The notes: generated from the sequence alone by a model not told the origin. 41,239 nucleotides of DNA from MGBC114844 sp910585855 (GCA_965646165.1 CBFFYP010000037.1:1-41239), one strand, 5' to 3'; counted from the stretch's first letter, positions 28,323-37,299 are shown. Numbers and translations: made by a program.

Positions 28323-29792
28323 CTATGCATAAGGATTTTCTGTTTTATACATCATTCCCTTTGGCTGATTAAACCCAATATCCTCTACACCAAGATATTT
28401 AAACACTTCAAAAATAGCCTTTCCAAAATGCCCAAATGCAACTGCTCCATGATGCGGATAGTTCTTTTCTACTAATACATGACGATAGAACCGTCCCATC
28501 TCAGGGATTGCAAAAATTCCGATCGCACCAAAGGAGCGTGTTCGTACATCCAATACTTCACCTTCTGCTACATATGCCCGAAGCTGTGCATCAGCCGTAC
28601 TTTGCAGGCGGAAGAAAGTAATATCTCCCGGAATAATATCACCTTCCAAAGTTCCATTTGTTACTTCTACTGGAAGACTTCTTGCCATAATCATCTGATA
28701 TTTCATTTCACAAGAAACCAATTTTCCAGAAGCTGTATTTCCACAGTGGAATCCCATAAAGGTATCCCGCAGTGTATAATTGGTCTTTCCTTTAATCTCT
28801 GCATCAAACATATCCGCAGGTACTGTATTATTGATATCCAAAAGTGTAACTGCATCCAAACTGACACATGTTCCGATAAATTCACTTAATGCCCCATAGA
28901 TATCTACCTCACAGGATACCGGAATCCCCTGTGCAGTCAAACGGCTGTTTACATAACAAGGAACAAATCCAAACTGTGTCTGAAATGCCGGCCAGCACTT
29001 TCCGGCAATCGCTACAAACTCTCTTGATCCTCTATGTTCTTCTACCCAGTCAAGCAATGTCAATTCATACTGTGCTAATTTAGAAAGAATCTCAGGCTTT
29101 TTATTTCCTGCCCCAAGTTCTTCTTCCATTTCCTTTACAATCGCTGGAATTCTTTCATCCCCTGCATGATTATTAAAAGATTCAAATAAATCCAATTCCG
29201 AATTTTCTTCAATCTCTACTCCTACATTATATAACTGCTTAATTGGTGCATTACATGCTATAAAATCCTGTGGACGTGGACCAAAGCTGATAATCTTTAA
29301 ATTATTTAAACCGATAACCGTTCTTGCAATCGGTAGGAAATCATTTATCATATCCGCACATTCTGCAGGTGTTCCAACCGGATACTCTGGAATATAAGCA
29401 CGCAGACCACGCAGTTTTAAATTATAGCTGCAGTTTAACATACCACAGTATGCATCCCCTCTGCCCCCTAATAAATTATCTCCACTTTCCTCTGCAGCTG
29501 CCATATACATCACAGGTCCATCAAAATATTTTGCCATTAAAGTTTCCGGTGTTTCTGGTCCGAAATTTCCTAAATATACTACTAACGCATTACATCCAGC
29601 TTCTTTTACTTCTGTCAAAGCCTTTTTCATATGAATTTCATTCTCTACTACAGTTGGACATTCATAAATTTCTCCATATTTTTCCTTATAATTCTCTACT
29701 ACCTTAATCCGTCTGCTTTCGGATAATGTCATTGGAAAACAATTTCTGCTTACTGCTACAATTCCTAATTTTACCTCTGGAATATTCTTCAT
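28323..29792 (-). CDS. L-fucose/L-arabinose isomerase family protein
   Basis: A 489-aa protein of the fucose-isomerase fold. The N-terminal KLGIVAVSRNCFPMTLSE and VVYLGNFGPETPE are typical of that family's first domain. The later EVDIYGALSEF, DINNTVPADMF and GFHCGNTASG regions hold the expected acidic and His residues for metal binding. I chose ATG 29792; AAGGAGG lies about 11 nt upstream and the frame's first codon is a GTG at 29819. With xylB it would turn an aldopentose or deoxyhexose to a ketose for phosphorylation. Substrate unproven; not close to classical FucI or AraA by eye. Confidence 0.82.
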   Translation of the reverse strand: MKNIPEVKLGIVAVSRNCFPMTLSESRRIKVVENYKEKYGEIYECPTVVENEIHMKKALTEVKEAGCNALVVYLGNFGPETPETLMAKYFDGPVMYMAAAEESGDNLLGGRGDAYCGMLNCSYNLKLRGLRAYIPEYPVGTPAECADMINDFLPIARTVIGLNNLKIISFGPRPQDFIACNAPIKQLYNVGVEIEENSELDLFESFNNHAGDERIPAIVKEMEEELGAGNKKPEILSKLAQYELTLLDWVEEHRGSREFVAIAGKCWPAFQTQFGFVPCYVNSRLTAQGIPVSCEVDIYGALSEFIGTCVSLDAVTLLDINNTVPADMFDAEIKGKTNYTLRDTFMGFHCGNTASGKLVSCEMKYQMIMARSLPVEVTNGTLEGDIIPGDITFFRLQSTADAQLRAYVAEGEVLDVRTRSFGAIGIFAIPEMGRFYRHVLVEKNYPHHGAVAFGHFGKAIFEVFKYLGVEDIGFNQPKGMMYKTENPYA

Positions 29793-29862
29793 GATTATAT
29801 AATCCTCCTTTTTATACACTGCAGGTCTGACATCCCCTGCCGTTATATGTCAACCCTTTTTG

Positions 29863-29876
29863 TGTGCTCGAGCACA
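29863..29876. promoter_or_regulatory. Palindromic LacI-type operator
   Basis: TGTGCTCGAGCACA is a perfect 14-bp palindrome with central CG. It lies just after the expected start of transcription of the isomerase gene, where a bound repressor would block. I found no second copy by lacI or xylB. Confidence 0.8.
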
Positions 29877-29887
29877 TCACTAAAATT

Positions 29888-29916
29888 ATTATAAAAACAA
29901 ATTAGGAAATTGTCAA
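29888..29916 (-). promoter_or_regulatory. Promoter of the isomerase-like gene
   Basis: On the minus strand, a perfect TTGACA (29911-29916), a 17-nt spacer and a perfect TATAAT (29888-29893). Such a strong promoter needs the repressor site next to it. Confidence 0.9.
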
Positions 29917-30008
29917 CAGTTTTCATAAAAAACTTCATTCATCTTTTTTTATTTTCCTCTTTATACCTGACAGCAAAAATGCTACAATCCCTGTATATCC
30001 TTATTTTA

Positions 30009-30962
30009 CTACATTAGCAGGTAATTACCCTTATCAGTATTAATACTACTGGTAAGGGCGTTTTCTTTCCAGTCGGCTTGTACCCAATTCACATAATGTG
30101 CTGCCCGCTCCATGCTTGCATGATACAGCGTAGTAAGAATATAGGACTGCTTTTTCTTAATCCTCTGCCCTTGCTCCTGAAACCGTATCAAGGCATACTC
30201 CACATCCGCATAGTTCAATTTCATCAAATTACTTTTGACCAATTCCCTTGGCTTCTCCTGTCCATTAATATGTACCGTTTTACTTTTCGACAACAGAGTA
30301 TCCAACATGATACTCACAAAATTATCGACCAGATCCATTTCATTCGGGTGAGCGATCTTTAAATTCTCGTAGTCAATGTTTTCCCGAATCACAGAAAGAA
30401 CGTCTTCCAGACGTGTTTGTCCGTCTGTCTGTCTTGTCTGATTGGTATTCCCTTCCTCTTTTTCCTGACTGACAGGACTAGACTGATTATAATTCTTAGT
30501 ATAATTAATATTATTAATATAATTATTATTATGTTCCCAATTTTCTAGATCTAGGTTTTCTATTTCTTGATTTTCTATTTCTTGAAAACCAGTAAGTAGA
30601 GAAACCCTGCTATTTTCCTCCGTTTTTAACATTTCTGACAATTCTGGAATTTCGTAAATCGTACTTTCCCACCGAAGAATCCTTCTTCCCTTCTCATCCC
30701 GAATTGGAACTTTCTGATAATATCCACACTCTTTCAGCTCTTTTAGTCCTGCATATACAGATGCTTTCCCATCAACAGCATAATTAACAAGATTCCCAAC
30801 TATCACCTTCCAGTTATCCGGTTTACTTAATAAATACGCTAAAATCCCTTTGGCTTTGAAAGAAAGTCTAGTATCTTCCAGAAATGTTTTATCCATTGTA
30901 ACAAAATTATTAGGGCATCTTCTTACTCGAATAATCTCATTTAAGCGTTTATCTTCACTCAT
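30009..30962 (-). CDS. Plasmid/ICE-type replication initiator-like protein (DUF6017)
   Basis: A 317-aa protein. The N-terminal winged-helix region (about 15-115, LSFKAKGILAYLLSKPDNW) is like those of mobile-element replication initiators. An Asn/Gln-rich linker (about 140-175) follows, then a C-terminal domain of the DUF6017 type (IRENIDYENL ... ILTTLYHASMERAAHY). The last codons lie on an inverted repeat (about 30028-30058). No conjugation or relaxase genes are nearby, so this looks like a stranded piece of an element. Role today unclear. Confidence 0.75.
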   Translation of the reverse strand: MSEDKRLNEIIRVRRCPNNFVTMDKTFLEDTRLSFKAKGILAYLLSKPDNWKVIVGNLVNYAVDGKASVYAGLKELKECGYYQKVPIRDEKGRRILRWESTIYEIPELSEMLKTEENSRVSLLTGFQEIENQEIENLDLENWEHNNNYINNINYTKNYNQSSPVSQEKEEGNTNQTRQTDGQTRLEDVLSVIRENIDYENLKIAHPNEMDLVDNFVSIMLDTLLSKSKTVHINGQEKPRELVKSNLMKLNYADVEYALIRFQEQGQRIKKKQSYILTTLYHASMERAAHYVNWVQADWKENALTSSINTDKGNYLLM

Positions 30963-31047
30963 AGCTTTTACTCCTTTTGTTTTAGATTGGTTTAGCTGTT
31001 AGATAGCTCGTTTAGAAGTTTTGTAATTCTAAGAAAAAAATCAATCA

Positions 31048-31082
31048 ATAGTTATGATAAATTATTAACTCTTAATAACTAT
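31048..31082. promoter_or_regulatory. Inverted repeat over the rep-like promoter, possible operator
   Basis: ATAGTTAT (31048-31055) and ATAACTAT (31075-31082) are exact inverted 8-mers. The right one overlaps the -10 of the leftward promoter. A ribbon-helix-helix protein is encoded divergently, so it may bind here. Confidence 0.45.
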
Positions 31083-31106
31083 ACATTACTTTTTTTATTA
31101 TGTCAA
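31078..31106 (-). promoter_or_regulatory. Promoter of the rep-like gene
   Basis: On the minus strand, TTGACA (31101-31106), 17-nt spacer, TATAGT (31078-31083). Confidence 0.75.
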
Positions 31107-31116
31107 GTTATTCACC

Positions 31117-31145
31117 TTGATTATTTTTTAATAATATGCTACACT
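31117..31145 (+). promoter_or_regulatory. Promoter of the ribbon-helix-helix gene
   Basis: TTGATT (31117-31122), 17-nt spacer, TACACT (31140-31145). It is back to back with the leftward promoter. Confidence 0.6.
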
Positions 31146-31175
31146 TACTTTAAACAAGAAGGAGGTACTATATTT

Positions 31176-31340
31176 ATGTCAATATCAGATAACAAAATAA
31201 GATGTTCACTTGTAATAGACAAAAAAGATAAATCCGCTATAGAGGATATAGCAAAAAGAGATGATCGTTCTATAAATTATATAATCAACCAAGCCATAAA
31301 AGAATTTATTAAAAAAGCTTCCTCCGATAAAAAAGAATGA
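31176..31340 (+). CDS. Small ribbon-helix-helix (Arc/CopG-like) protein
   Basis: A 54-aa protein. A strand RCSLVIDKK is followed by a helix DKSAIEDIAKRDD, then a second helix SINYIINQAIKEFIKK: the ribbon-helix-helix order of small DNA-binding regulators. AAGAAGGAGG lies 11 nt before the ATG. It diverges from the rep-like gene, the usual place for a copy-control or antitoxin-like regulator. No toxin partner follows. Confidence 0.75.
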   Translation: MSISDNKIRCSLVIDKKDKSAIEDIAKRDDRSINYIINQAIKEFIKKASSDKKE

Positions 31341-31618
31341 TTAATTTCTCTTTTCCAGTAGGCAGCAGTATATCATACAGCTTGCTTCCAGAAATCTAAT
31401 ATTCCTTACTCTACATCTAAAACCTAGGGAATCAATCGTTTTTCTTCCTATTAGATTTCAATCAGACAACTGCCAGTACTTCTCCAGAAAGTTAGAGAAC
31501 AACTCTTTAAAATTTACAGATTGAATTGTCCTCCTGCTCCCTTCCCACCCCGTCAAGACACTCATGCATACATCTACATTTTTCTGTAAGACAAGTTCCT
31601 AAAAATACCATAAAAAAA

Positions 31619-31654
31619 CAGAGAAATAAATCTGAATCATCAGTTATTTCCCTG
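31619..31654 (-). terminator. Terminator after the broken gene
   Basis: On the minus strand, stem CAGGGAAATAA with TTATTTCTCTG, then a run TTTTTTT. 31341-31683 otherwise holds no gene I can support. Confidence 0.75.
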
Positions 31655-31683
31655 CTTCATAGCTGCAATATAAAATTTTTCTT

Positions 31684-31970
31684 CTAAACTGTTTGAAGTC
31701 CTGCAAGCTGTTCTACTTCTGCAACACTAAAACCTCTTCTGCAATTTCCTCGATTGTCATTTTTCCTCTTTTTCGCATCCTAAGTGCTGTTTTCTTTTTC
31801 GTTTCACTAATTCCCTGACTTTTTCCCTGATTTAAAATGATTCTTGCACTTATTTCAAGCAACGCCCCTCTCATCATATCACCTACACCTTTCTGCACAT
31901 TCTCATACTTTTGTACAATCTCTTTAATCACATCGCCAGAAAACTCTATGATTGTCCGTTTATCAAACAC
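31684..31970 (-). pseudogene. C-terminal fragment of an Rpn/transposase-like protein, frameshifted
   Basis: The open stretch of 85 residues starts with GTG and has the Lys/Arg-rich ISETKKKTALRMRKRGKMT and the EEIAEE helix usual at the C-end of Rpn-type (PD-(D/E)XK, recombination-promoting) proteins. It stops after LVLQK, but a neighbouring frame goes on as FSVAEVEQLAGLQTV, the expected ending, so there is a frameshift. The nuclease domain is missing. Another open frame from about 32090 to 31946 is too short to assign. Confidence 0.6.
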
Positions 31971-32096
31971 CCCCGAAATCCCTTTAGGTTTTCATGCAAT
32001 GATATCCGCTCGTCAAACTCAAATTCCCGTAACTCCTGCCCTATGGAAACAATATATATCAGAGAAAACCTACTACCAAACTCATGCACCAAACTA

Positions 32097-33290
32097 TCAA
32101 ACTTTACATAAAAGCACAAACTCTGTCGGAACTAAATTCCCGCCATAATGCCGAAGATAAAATTTATACTGCGGATATATACTGTCAATCAAAAACGGAA
32201 TCTTCCAAATATCCTCATAACCATGATAAACACAAATTGCCAATTTGGGATGATCCCTTTTTATTATTTTTTGCATCCCCAAAATAGCACTCTGTTCCGC
32301 TCCTTCAATATCCATCTTAATAAATGTAACGGATTCCTCTATATCTTCATCTAAACTTACTACCTCAACCCTTTCATATCCCGTTTGTGCCTCCTCCAAT
32401 TTATTTGCAGAAGTGATCTCATTTTCGTTTAGATACATAACCCCCCCAGAAGCTCCTGCTCCCTTCTGCCGAATCACAATATCATGGTATTCTGCTAAAT
32501 TTTTCTCTAATTCTATACAAGATTTACTAGATATTTCATATGCATAAATTCTTTTATAACCCGTTCCATACATTTGGATATACTGTAAAATAGAATCTCC
32601 ATTAAATGCACCTATATCCACAAAAACATCTTCTTTATTATCAGAAAATAAATCTGGTTCATAATAATCAAAAAAAATAGATTTTACTACACTAATATCA
32701 TTTAAATCCAGTTCTGCCCAATTTCTTAAAATTGCATATAAGGTACGTTTGGACAAATAATCTTCTAATCGGCGGTATAGCCATAAAAATTCATAACTTC
32801 TTTGTTTTAATACTGCTGCTCGAAACTCCAATGTCTGATAATCTCCCTGTTCTGGATGAATTGTCCCCCATAGAGGAAAACGAGCAAAATATGTAACAAA
32901 TCTATTATATGCACTGAAATTTTGTCCCTTCAGCCATAATAAATTATTTTTCATTACTTCTACTAACTTTTCCCTGCTATTATTCCAAATATAATTCAAA
33001 AGAGCAAAAAACTCTTTATCATATAGATTTTGTATAAGAAACGGCTGTTTTATTTCATCCATAACCCGATAAATTTCCAACAGCCAATCTGCATCTGACA
33101 AACTCTCCGTATCAATTCGATCGGTAATACTATAAGGTAAAACAACATTTAAATTTTTTTCAACACACTTTCTGCCCTCTGAAATATCTTCTTTTAATAT
33201 CCTGCTATCCTCTGTTTTCATTTGATGTTCCAATGCTTCACCAATTACTTCAAGGAGTTCAAAAATCTTCTGTTCCACTTCCTTATCCAT
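32097..33290 (-). CDS. FkbM-family methyltransferase
   Basis: A 397-aa protein. The first 215 residues or so are helical with no recognised domain. The FkbM SAM-binding domain follows: VFVDIGAFNGDSILQY (motif I), IYAYEIS and IKMDIEGAEQSAILGM. Members methylate sugars or glycans. It lies downstream of flagellin and a glycosyltransferase on the same strand, so it may modify flagellin glycans. I prefer ATG 33290, with GAGGA upstream, over 33305. Confidence 0.85.
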   Translation of the reverse strand: MDKEVEQKIFELLEVIGEALEHQMKTEDSRILKEDISEGRKCVEKNLNVVLPYSITDRIDTESLSDADWLLEIYRVMDEIKQPFLIQNLYDKEFFALLNYIWNNSREKLVEVMKNNLLWLKGQNFSAYNRFVTYFARFPLWGTIHPEQGDYQTLEFRAAVLKQRSYEFLWLYRRLEDYLSKRTLYAILRNWAELDLNDISVVKSIFFDYYEPDLFSDNKEDVFVDIGAFNGDSILQYIQMYGTGYKRIYAYEISSKSCIELEKNLAEYHDIVIRQKGAGASGGVMYLNENEITSANKLEEAQTGYERVEVVSLDEDIEESVTFIKMDIEGAEQSAILGMQKIIKRDHPKLAICVYHGYEDIWKIPFLIDSIYPQYKFYLRHYGGNLVPTEFVLLCKV

Positions 33291-33335
33291 TTTTATTTTC
33301 CTCATTTTGTATCTTTTTATTTATTCAAAATAATA

Positions 33336-35549
33336 CTAAGATAATTTTAATTTTATTTCATGTTCTAAATTATCTAAGTCCACGTCTTCCAACACATACG
33401 TACGAAGTTGTTTTAATATGTCGGCTGCTTCCGCCACTCGATTCTCCTCCATTAAAAAACGAACCTTTCCTTTGATTTGAACAGCCAATTTCCGTATTTC
33501 CTCATTTGCCTTTTTCACCTCTTCTACCCGTCTTTTTTCTTCCTGTTTTTTCTTTTCTCCATATAATTTTACATACGCTTTAATAGGAGAATCCAAAGAC
33601 GGAAAGATTCCGATACAGTCCTTAAAACAATTTATCGTATCTTTAAAATTTTCGGTACTTTCCAAAACAAATGCACTCTTTAGACGCACTGCCAGCCGAC
33701 AGGAAAGAGGAAGCAGTTCCATCTCTCCTTCAAATGCATTGGTTTTAAAAAAGCTGCCGTAAAATTCCAGATTTCTTTCTATAAATTTATTAAAAAGACT
33801 TCTTAAAAGTATATAATCTTCTCTTCCCATCCCATATACCAGTCTTGCCTCTGCCGATTTTAAAGCAAAATACTCATAACGAATATTTTTTTCTTTTGCT
33901 GCTTTTTCAAGCAGTCTGCACCGCTCCTCTATTTTTTCCAAAGAAGTATTTTCACAAAAAGAATCAATTCCCTTTCGCCATTGATCAAATTTTATATTTA
34001 AAAACATTGGTTCTAAATCAACCTGATAACGTTCTGCAATATTCCAAACCGATTCATCTAATTTAAAAATATCAATTACACAACCAAACAGTTCTTTATA
34101 ATATTCTTGTAATATCTGTGTTTCTTTTTCTGTTATTTTGTTGTTCTTTTCTCTAACTAAAAAATCCATATTTCTTATCTTAATATACCAGATATAATAA
34201 TGTTTATGGTTTACTTGTCCAAAAATTTTTGCAAGCCTTTTATAGTCTTCTTCTGGTGCTTCTTTTTCCTTTTGCATTAAAATCTTAAGAACTTCCTGAT
34301 TAGGTCCTTCCCGATTTATCATAGTTTCTGCAATTCTTACAAAATACTCTTGATAATTATTTCCTGCCATAGCATCCATAACTTCTGGAATCAATGAACT
34401 ATGTAATATAAGTGTATTTCCTTTCCAATCAAATAAATCAAAATATTGATTCAACGTTTCCGTATCTCCCTTTTTTAATCGACAGCAAATATACCAGCAA
34501 TAGACACTATTTCGTGTTGTTTCCTCAAAACATTCACTTACAAAAAATGCACCTTGTTCCATCACCTCTTTTTCATTATCTTTTAATTTTTCATAAATAT
34601 GAAGATATTTATTACAACACTTTTCACAAATTTCATATTCTTTTTTTCGAAAATAGATTTCTGCTCCAAATCCATATAATCTTGCTTGACACATAAACGT
34701 ATTTCGTTTATCCTTTATCGCTTCTTTATAAGAATTTTCTGCTTCTTCTAACCGATAAGTAACCAATTCTGCAAAAATACATCCAGAATAAAACGTCCCT
34801 CTTTCCTTATTGGAAAAATCATCCTTTCTTTTTTCTATCAATCTAATTCCTTCTTTGCATAATTCTTCCAATTTACGATATTCTCCAATACCCCGATATT
34901 CCTGTGCAAGTTGTACCCACCATCGAAGTTCATTTTTTTCTTTTTGAATCATTTCTAATAAAAGTGAAATATTTCGCTCAGAATGTTTATATTTTTCTTC
35001 TTCACTTTCAAAAATATAACCAAAGTGTTTTACCGGAGCATGTAAAATTTTACATGCTCCCCTTATTGGATATAAATATTCATGAATACTGCTTACAAAA
35101 CGTGTATCTAGATCTAAGCGAATCATTCTGCTTACCCAGCTATCCGAATAACGTGCTTCTCCATAATCAAAAAAATTACGCTGAATATAGCAAGCCACTC
35201 CATATTCTTTATATTCACCAGATTGAAAAAACTCTACAATTTCCTTTACATCCATAAACCATTCATCATCATCAATATATAAAAACCACTCTCCCTTTGC
35301 CTTTTCTAAACCAGCATTTCTTGCTTTAGAAAAGTCCTTACACCATTTAAATTTTATGATTTGCTTTGTATATTCCAATAAAATTGCATGTGTTTCTTCA
35401 TCACATCCAGTATCCACAATAATCAATTCACTATCCACTTGCTCCATAATCGGTTTTAATGATTCTAGACATTTCCGTATGGTTGCTTTCCGATTGGATG
35501 CCAACAAAGAAATAGATAAAACAGGTCGATTTTTTTCTGCTGCTTCCAT
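33336..35549 (-). CDS. Family 2 glycosyltransferase with long TPR-like C-terminal region
   Basis: A 737-aa protein. The GT-A domain covers about 8-230: SISLLASNRKATIRKCLESL, then the metal-binding FLYIDDDEWF. The rest is helical and repeat-like (about 215-640), with pairs such as YRLEEAENSYKEAI that look like TPRs, then a charged C-terminus. AGGAGG lies 7 nt before the ATG. It follows flagellin directly, past a terminator, and is probably a flagellin glycosyltransferase. Sugar donor unknown. A 26-bp palindrome lies in the coding sequence at 35035-35060. Confidence 0.87.
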   Translation of the reverse strand: MEAAEKNRPVLSISLLASNRKATIRKCLESLKPIMEQVDSELIIVDTGCDEETHAILLEYTKQIIKFKWCKDFSKARNAGLEKAKGEWFLYIDDDEWFMDVKEIVEFFQSGEYKEYGVACYIQRNFFDYGEARYSDSWVSRMIRLDLDTRFVSSIHEYLYPIRGACKILHAPVKHFGYIFESEEEKYKHSERNISLLLEMIQKEKNELRWWVQLAQEYRGIGEYRKLEELCKEGIRLIEKRKDDFSNKERGTFYSGCIFAELVTYRLEEAENSYKEAIKDKRNTFMCQARLYGFGAEIYFRKKEYEICEKCCNKYLHIYEKLKDNEKEVMEQGAFFVSECFEETTRNSVYCWYICCRLKKGDTETLNQYFDLFDWKGNTLILHSSLIPEVMDAMAGNNYQEYFVRIAETMINREGPNQEVLKILMQKEKEAPEEDYKRLAKIFGQVNHKHYYIWYIKIRNMDFLVREKNNKITEKETQILQEYYKELFGCVIDIFKLDESVWNIAERYQVDLEPMFLNIKFDQWRKGIDSFCENTSLEKIEERCRLLEKAAKEKNIRYEYFALKSAEARLVYGMGREDYILLRSLFNKFIERNLEFYGSFFKTNAFEGEMELLPLSCRLAVRLKSAFVLESTENFKDTINCFKDCIGIFPSLDSPIKAYVKLYGEKKKQEEKRRVEEVKKANEEIRKLAVQIKGKVRFLMEENRVAEAADILKQLRTYVLEDVDLDNLEHEIKLKLS
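35035..35060. repeat. Perfect 26-bp palindrome inside the glycosyltransferase gene
   Basis: Half-site GGAGCATGTAAAA is followed directly by its exact complement TTTTACATGCTCC. It is in frame and codes for ordinary residues. Its length is unlikely by chance in a 41-kb window. Confidence 0.7.
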
Positions 35550-35575
35550 AAAATCCTCCTAATTTTGTATAGAAA

Positions 35576-35598
35576 AGAGCGGCAGATTATACCGCTCT
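35576..35598 (-). terminator. Terminator after flagellin
   Basis: Arms AGAGCGG and CCGCTCT, with TTTTC following on the minus strand and TTTTTTCC on the plus. It may allow partial read-through to the glycosyltransferase. Confidence 0.8.
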
Positions 35599-35652
35599 TT
35601 TTTCCTATATATTTTTTACTTTCCTAATAGAATCTAATAAAAGTAAAAAAAA

Positions 35653-37248
35653 TTAACCAAGTAAGGATAATACTCCCTGTGTAGACTGATTAGCCTGTGC
35701 AAGCATAGACTGACCCGCTTGTGCCAGAATATTGTTCTTTGTATATTCTACCATTTCTTCTGCCATATCCACATCACGAATCCGAGATTCTGCAGATGTT
35801 GTATTTTCAACAACATTATCCAAATTGGCAATCGTATGCTCCAAACGATTTTGAATTGCACCAAGCGAAGAACGCTGTTCTGAAACTTTCTTAACCGCTG
35901 CAGCAATTGTTTCAATCGCATTTCTAGCATTTGTATCATCCTTGCCAGCTACAGAAAGTTTCTTTACACCAAGGTTAGATGCACTCATAGATTCCAGTTT
36001 CATCGTAATCTGATTGTTATCCGTTGCATCTGCACCTACATGTAACTTTAACTCCAATGTTCCTATCTTTTTATCCGTTTTTGCTATTAACTCGTCAACA
36101 TCATCCTCCGTTGCATCTTTCAGTTCATCTCCAATTTTAATGTACAATCCTTGCCCTTTGTATTTTCCACCCTTATCAAAATAAGAATACAAACCGTTCG
36201 CTGCAATTTCATTTCCATCTGCATCTGTAAATTGAACAGTACCTTTTGTTTTTACATCAGCAAGATTTGCTACATTCGTTGTTATAGCACTATTCAAATA
36301 TGCATTTGTTATGGAAGTATAATAACTTGTAGTAGTAACTGTTGTTCCCAAATAAGAACCACTCTTATATTGGACTCCGTCTTTATCATATACATCCGTT
36401 GTTAAAACATAACCTGTTGCAGTAGCTGGTGTTGCATTTGTAGAATAGACTTCCGCAGTTGCAATAGATCCATCCGTACTAAATGTTACTTTATAAAAAT
36501 CAGTATATGTCTTACCTGTCATATCATATCCAGCATTTACTTTCACATAATTGCCATCGGTATCCTTAATATATGCATCTGTAACTGAAGTAGCAAGAAC
36601 CGTTTTTGTAGTAGCTATTGCTGTTACTGTTGTTGCTGCTACTCCAGCCTTATCTGGTGTATCACTTAAGAAATAAGTTTTTGTACTTATTTTATTTAAT
36701 TCATCTAAAGCAGACACTAAAGAACCTTTTTTTACTGTTTGTATCTTTTGTTGATCATCAATATAATATAAATCTGTACTAAGCGTTTCTACTTCTTTAT
36801 ACTGAAAATCAATCGCCTTCTCCCCGTTTACATCCCCTTTCAGCAGATAAGTTTCATTAAACTTTGTAGTTTCGGATACACGGTCGATTTCTGTTACCAA
36901 CTGATCAATTTCATCCTGAATACTCTGGCGGTCAGATTCGGAATTTGTTCCATTTGCTGCCTGTACAGCCAGTTCATTCATACGCTGCAGCATACTGTGT
37001 ACTTCGTTTAAAGCACCTTCTGCCGTCTGCACGCAGGATACACCATCCTGTGCATTAGTCGAAGCCTGATCCAATCCTCGAATCTGTTTTCTCATTTTTT
37101 CGGAAATAGAAAGACCTGCTGCATCATCTGCTGCACGATTGATTCTGTAACCAGAAGAAAGTTTTTCTGTAGATTTTGACTGTTGTCCTGTTGTAACGCC
37201 TAACATTCTGTTAGCATTCATTGCCTGCATATTGTGTTGAATAACCAT
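35653..37248 (-). CDS. fliC: Flagellin
   Basis: A 531-aa filament protein. The N-terminal D0/D1 part (about 1-145) has the conserved SKSTEKLSSGYRINRAADDA and the C-terminal part (about 430-531) has NRLEHTIANLDNVVENTTSA-like sequence ending ANQSTQGVLSLLG. The centre (about 150-425) is variable, rich in Thr, Tyr, Ala and Asp. A cysteine in GVSCVQTAEG is unusual for a flagellin. I chose ATG 37248, with GGAGG nine bases upstream. The 131-nt leader after csrA carries CsrA-type sites. I see no sigma-D promoter in that leader, so it probably depends on transcription from ahead of csrA. Confidence 0.96.
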   Translation of the reverse strand: MVIQHNMQAMNANRMLGVTTGQQSKSTEKLSSGYRINRAADDAAGLSISEKMRKQIRGLDQASTNAQDGVSCVQTAEGALNEVHSMLQRMNELAVQAANGTNSESDRQSIQDEIDQLVTEIDRVSETTKFNETYLLKGDVNGEKAIDFQYKEVETLSTDLYYIDDQQKIQTVKKGSLVSALDELNKISTKTYFLSDTPDKAGVAATTVTAIATTKTVLATSVTDAYIKDTDGNYVKVNAGYDMTGKTYTDFYKVTFSTDGSIATAEVYSTNATPATATGYVLTTDVYDKDGVQYKSGSYLGTTVTTTSYYTSITNAYLNSAITTNVANLADVKTKGTVQFTDADGNEIAANGLYSYFDKGGKYKGQGLYIKIGDELKDATEDDVDELIAKTDKKIGTLELKLHVGADATDNNQITMKLESMSASNLGVKKLSVAGKDDTNARNAIETIAAAVKKVSEQRSSLGAIQNRLEHTIANLDNVVENTTSAESRIRDVDMAEEMVEYTKNNILAQAGQSMLAQANQSTQGVLSLLG

Positions 37249-37253
37249 AATCA

Positions 37254-37299
37254 TTACCTCCATGTGATTTTATTTCTGCTGCAAATCCATTTACAGCAG
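37254..37299 (-). promoter_or_regulatory. CsrA-type binding sites in the flagellin leader
   Basis: A 10-bp stem (37276-37299) displays TGGA as its loop: CTGCTGTAAA-TGGA-TTTGCAGCAG, written in parts. The second site, ACATGGAGGT (about 37256-37265), covers the Shine-Dalgarno. This is the layout known for CsrA control of hag in Bacillus, and csrA is the next gene upstream. Confidence 0.72.

Noticed and set aside
30009..31340. An integrated conjugative element
   Set aside because: No integrase, relaxase or conjugation genes or direct repeats are seen around it.
31946..32096. Open frame of about 50 residues after the FkbM stop
   Set aside because: No start codon with a ribosome site and no family match; likely noise or an unidentifiable remnant.
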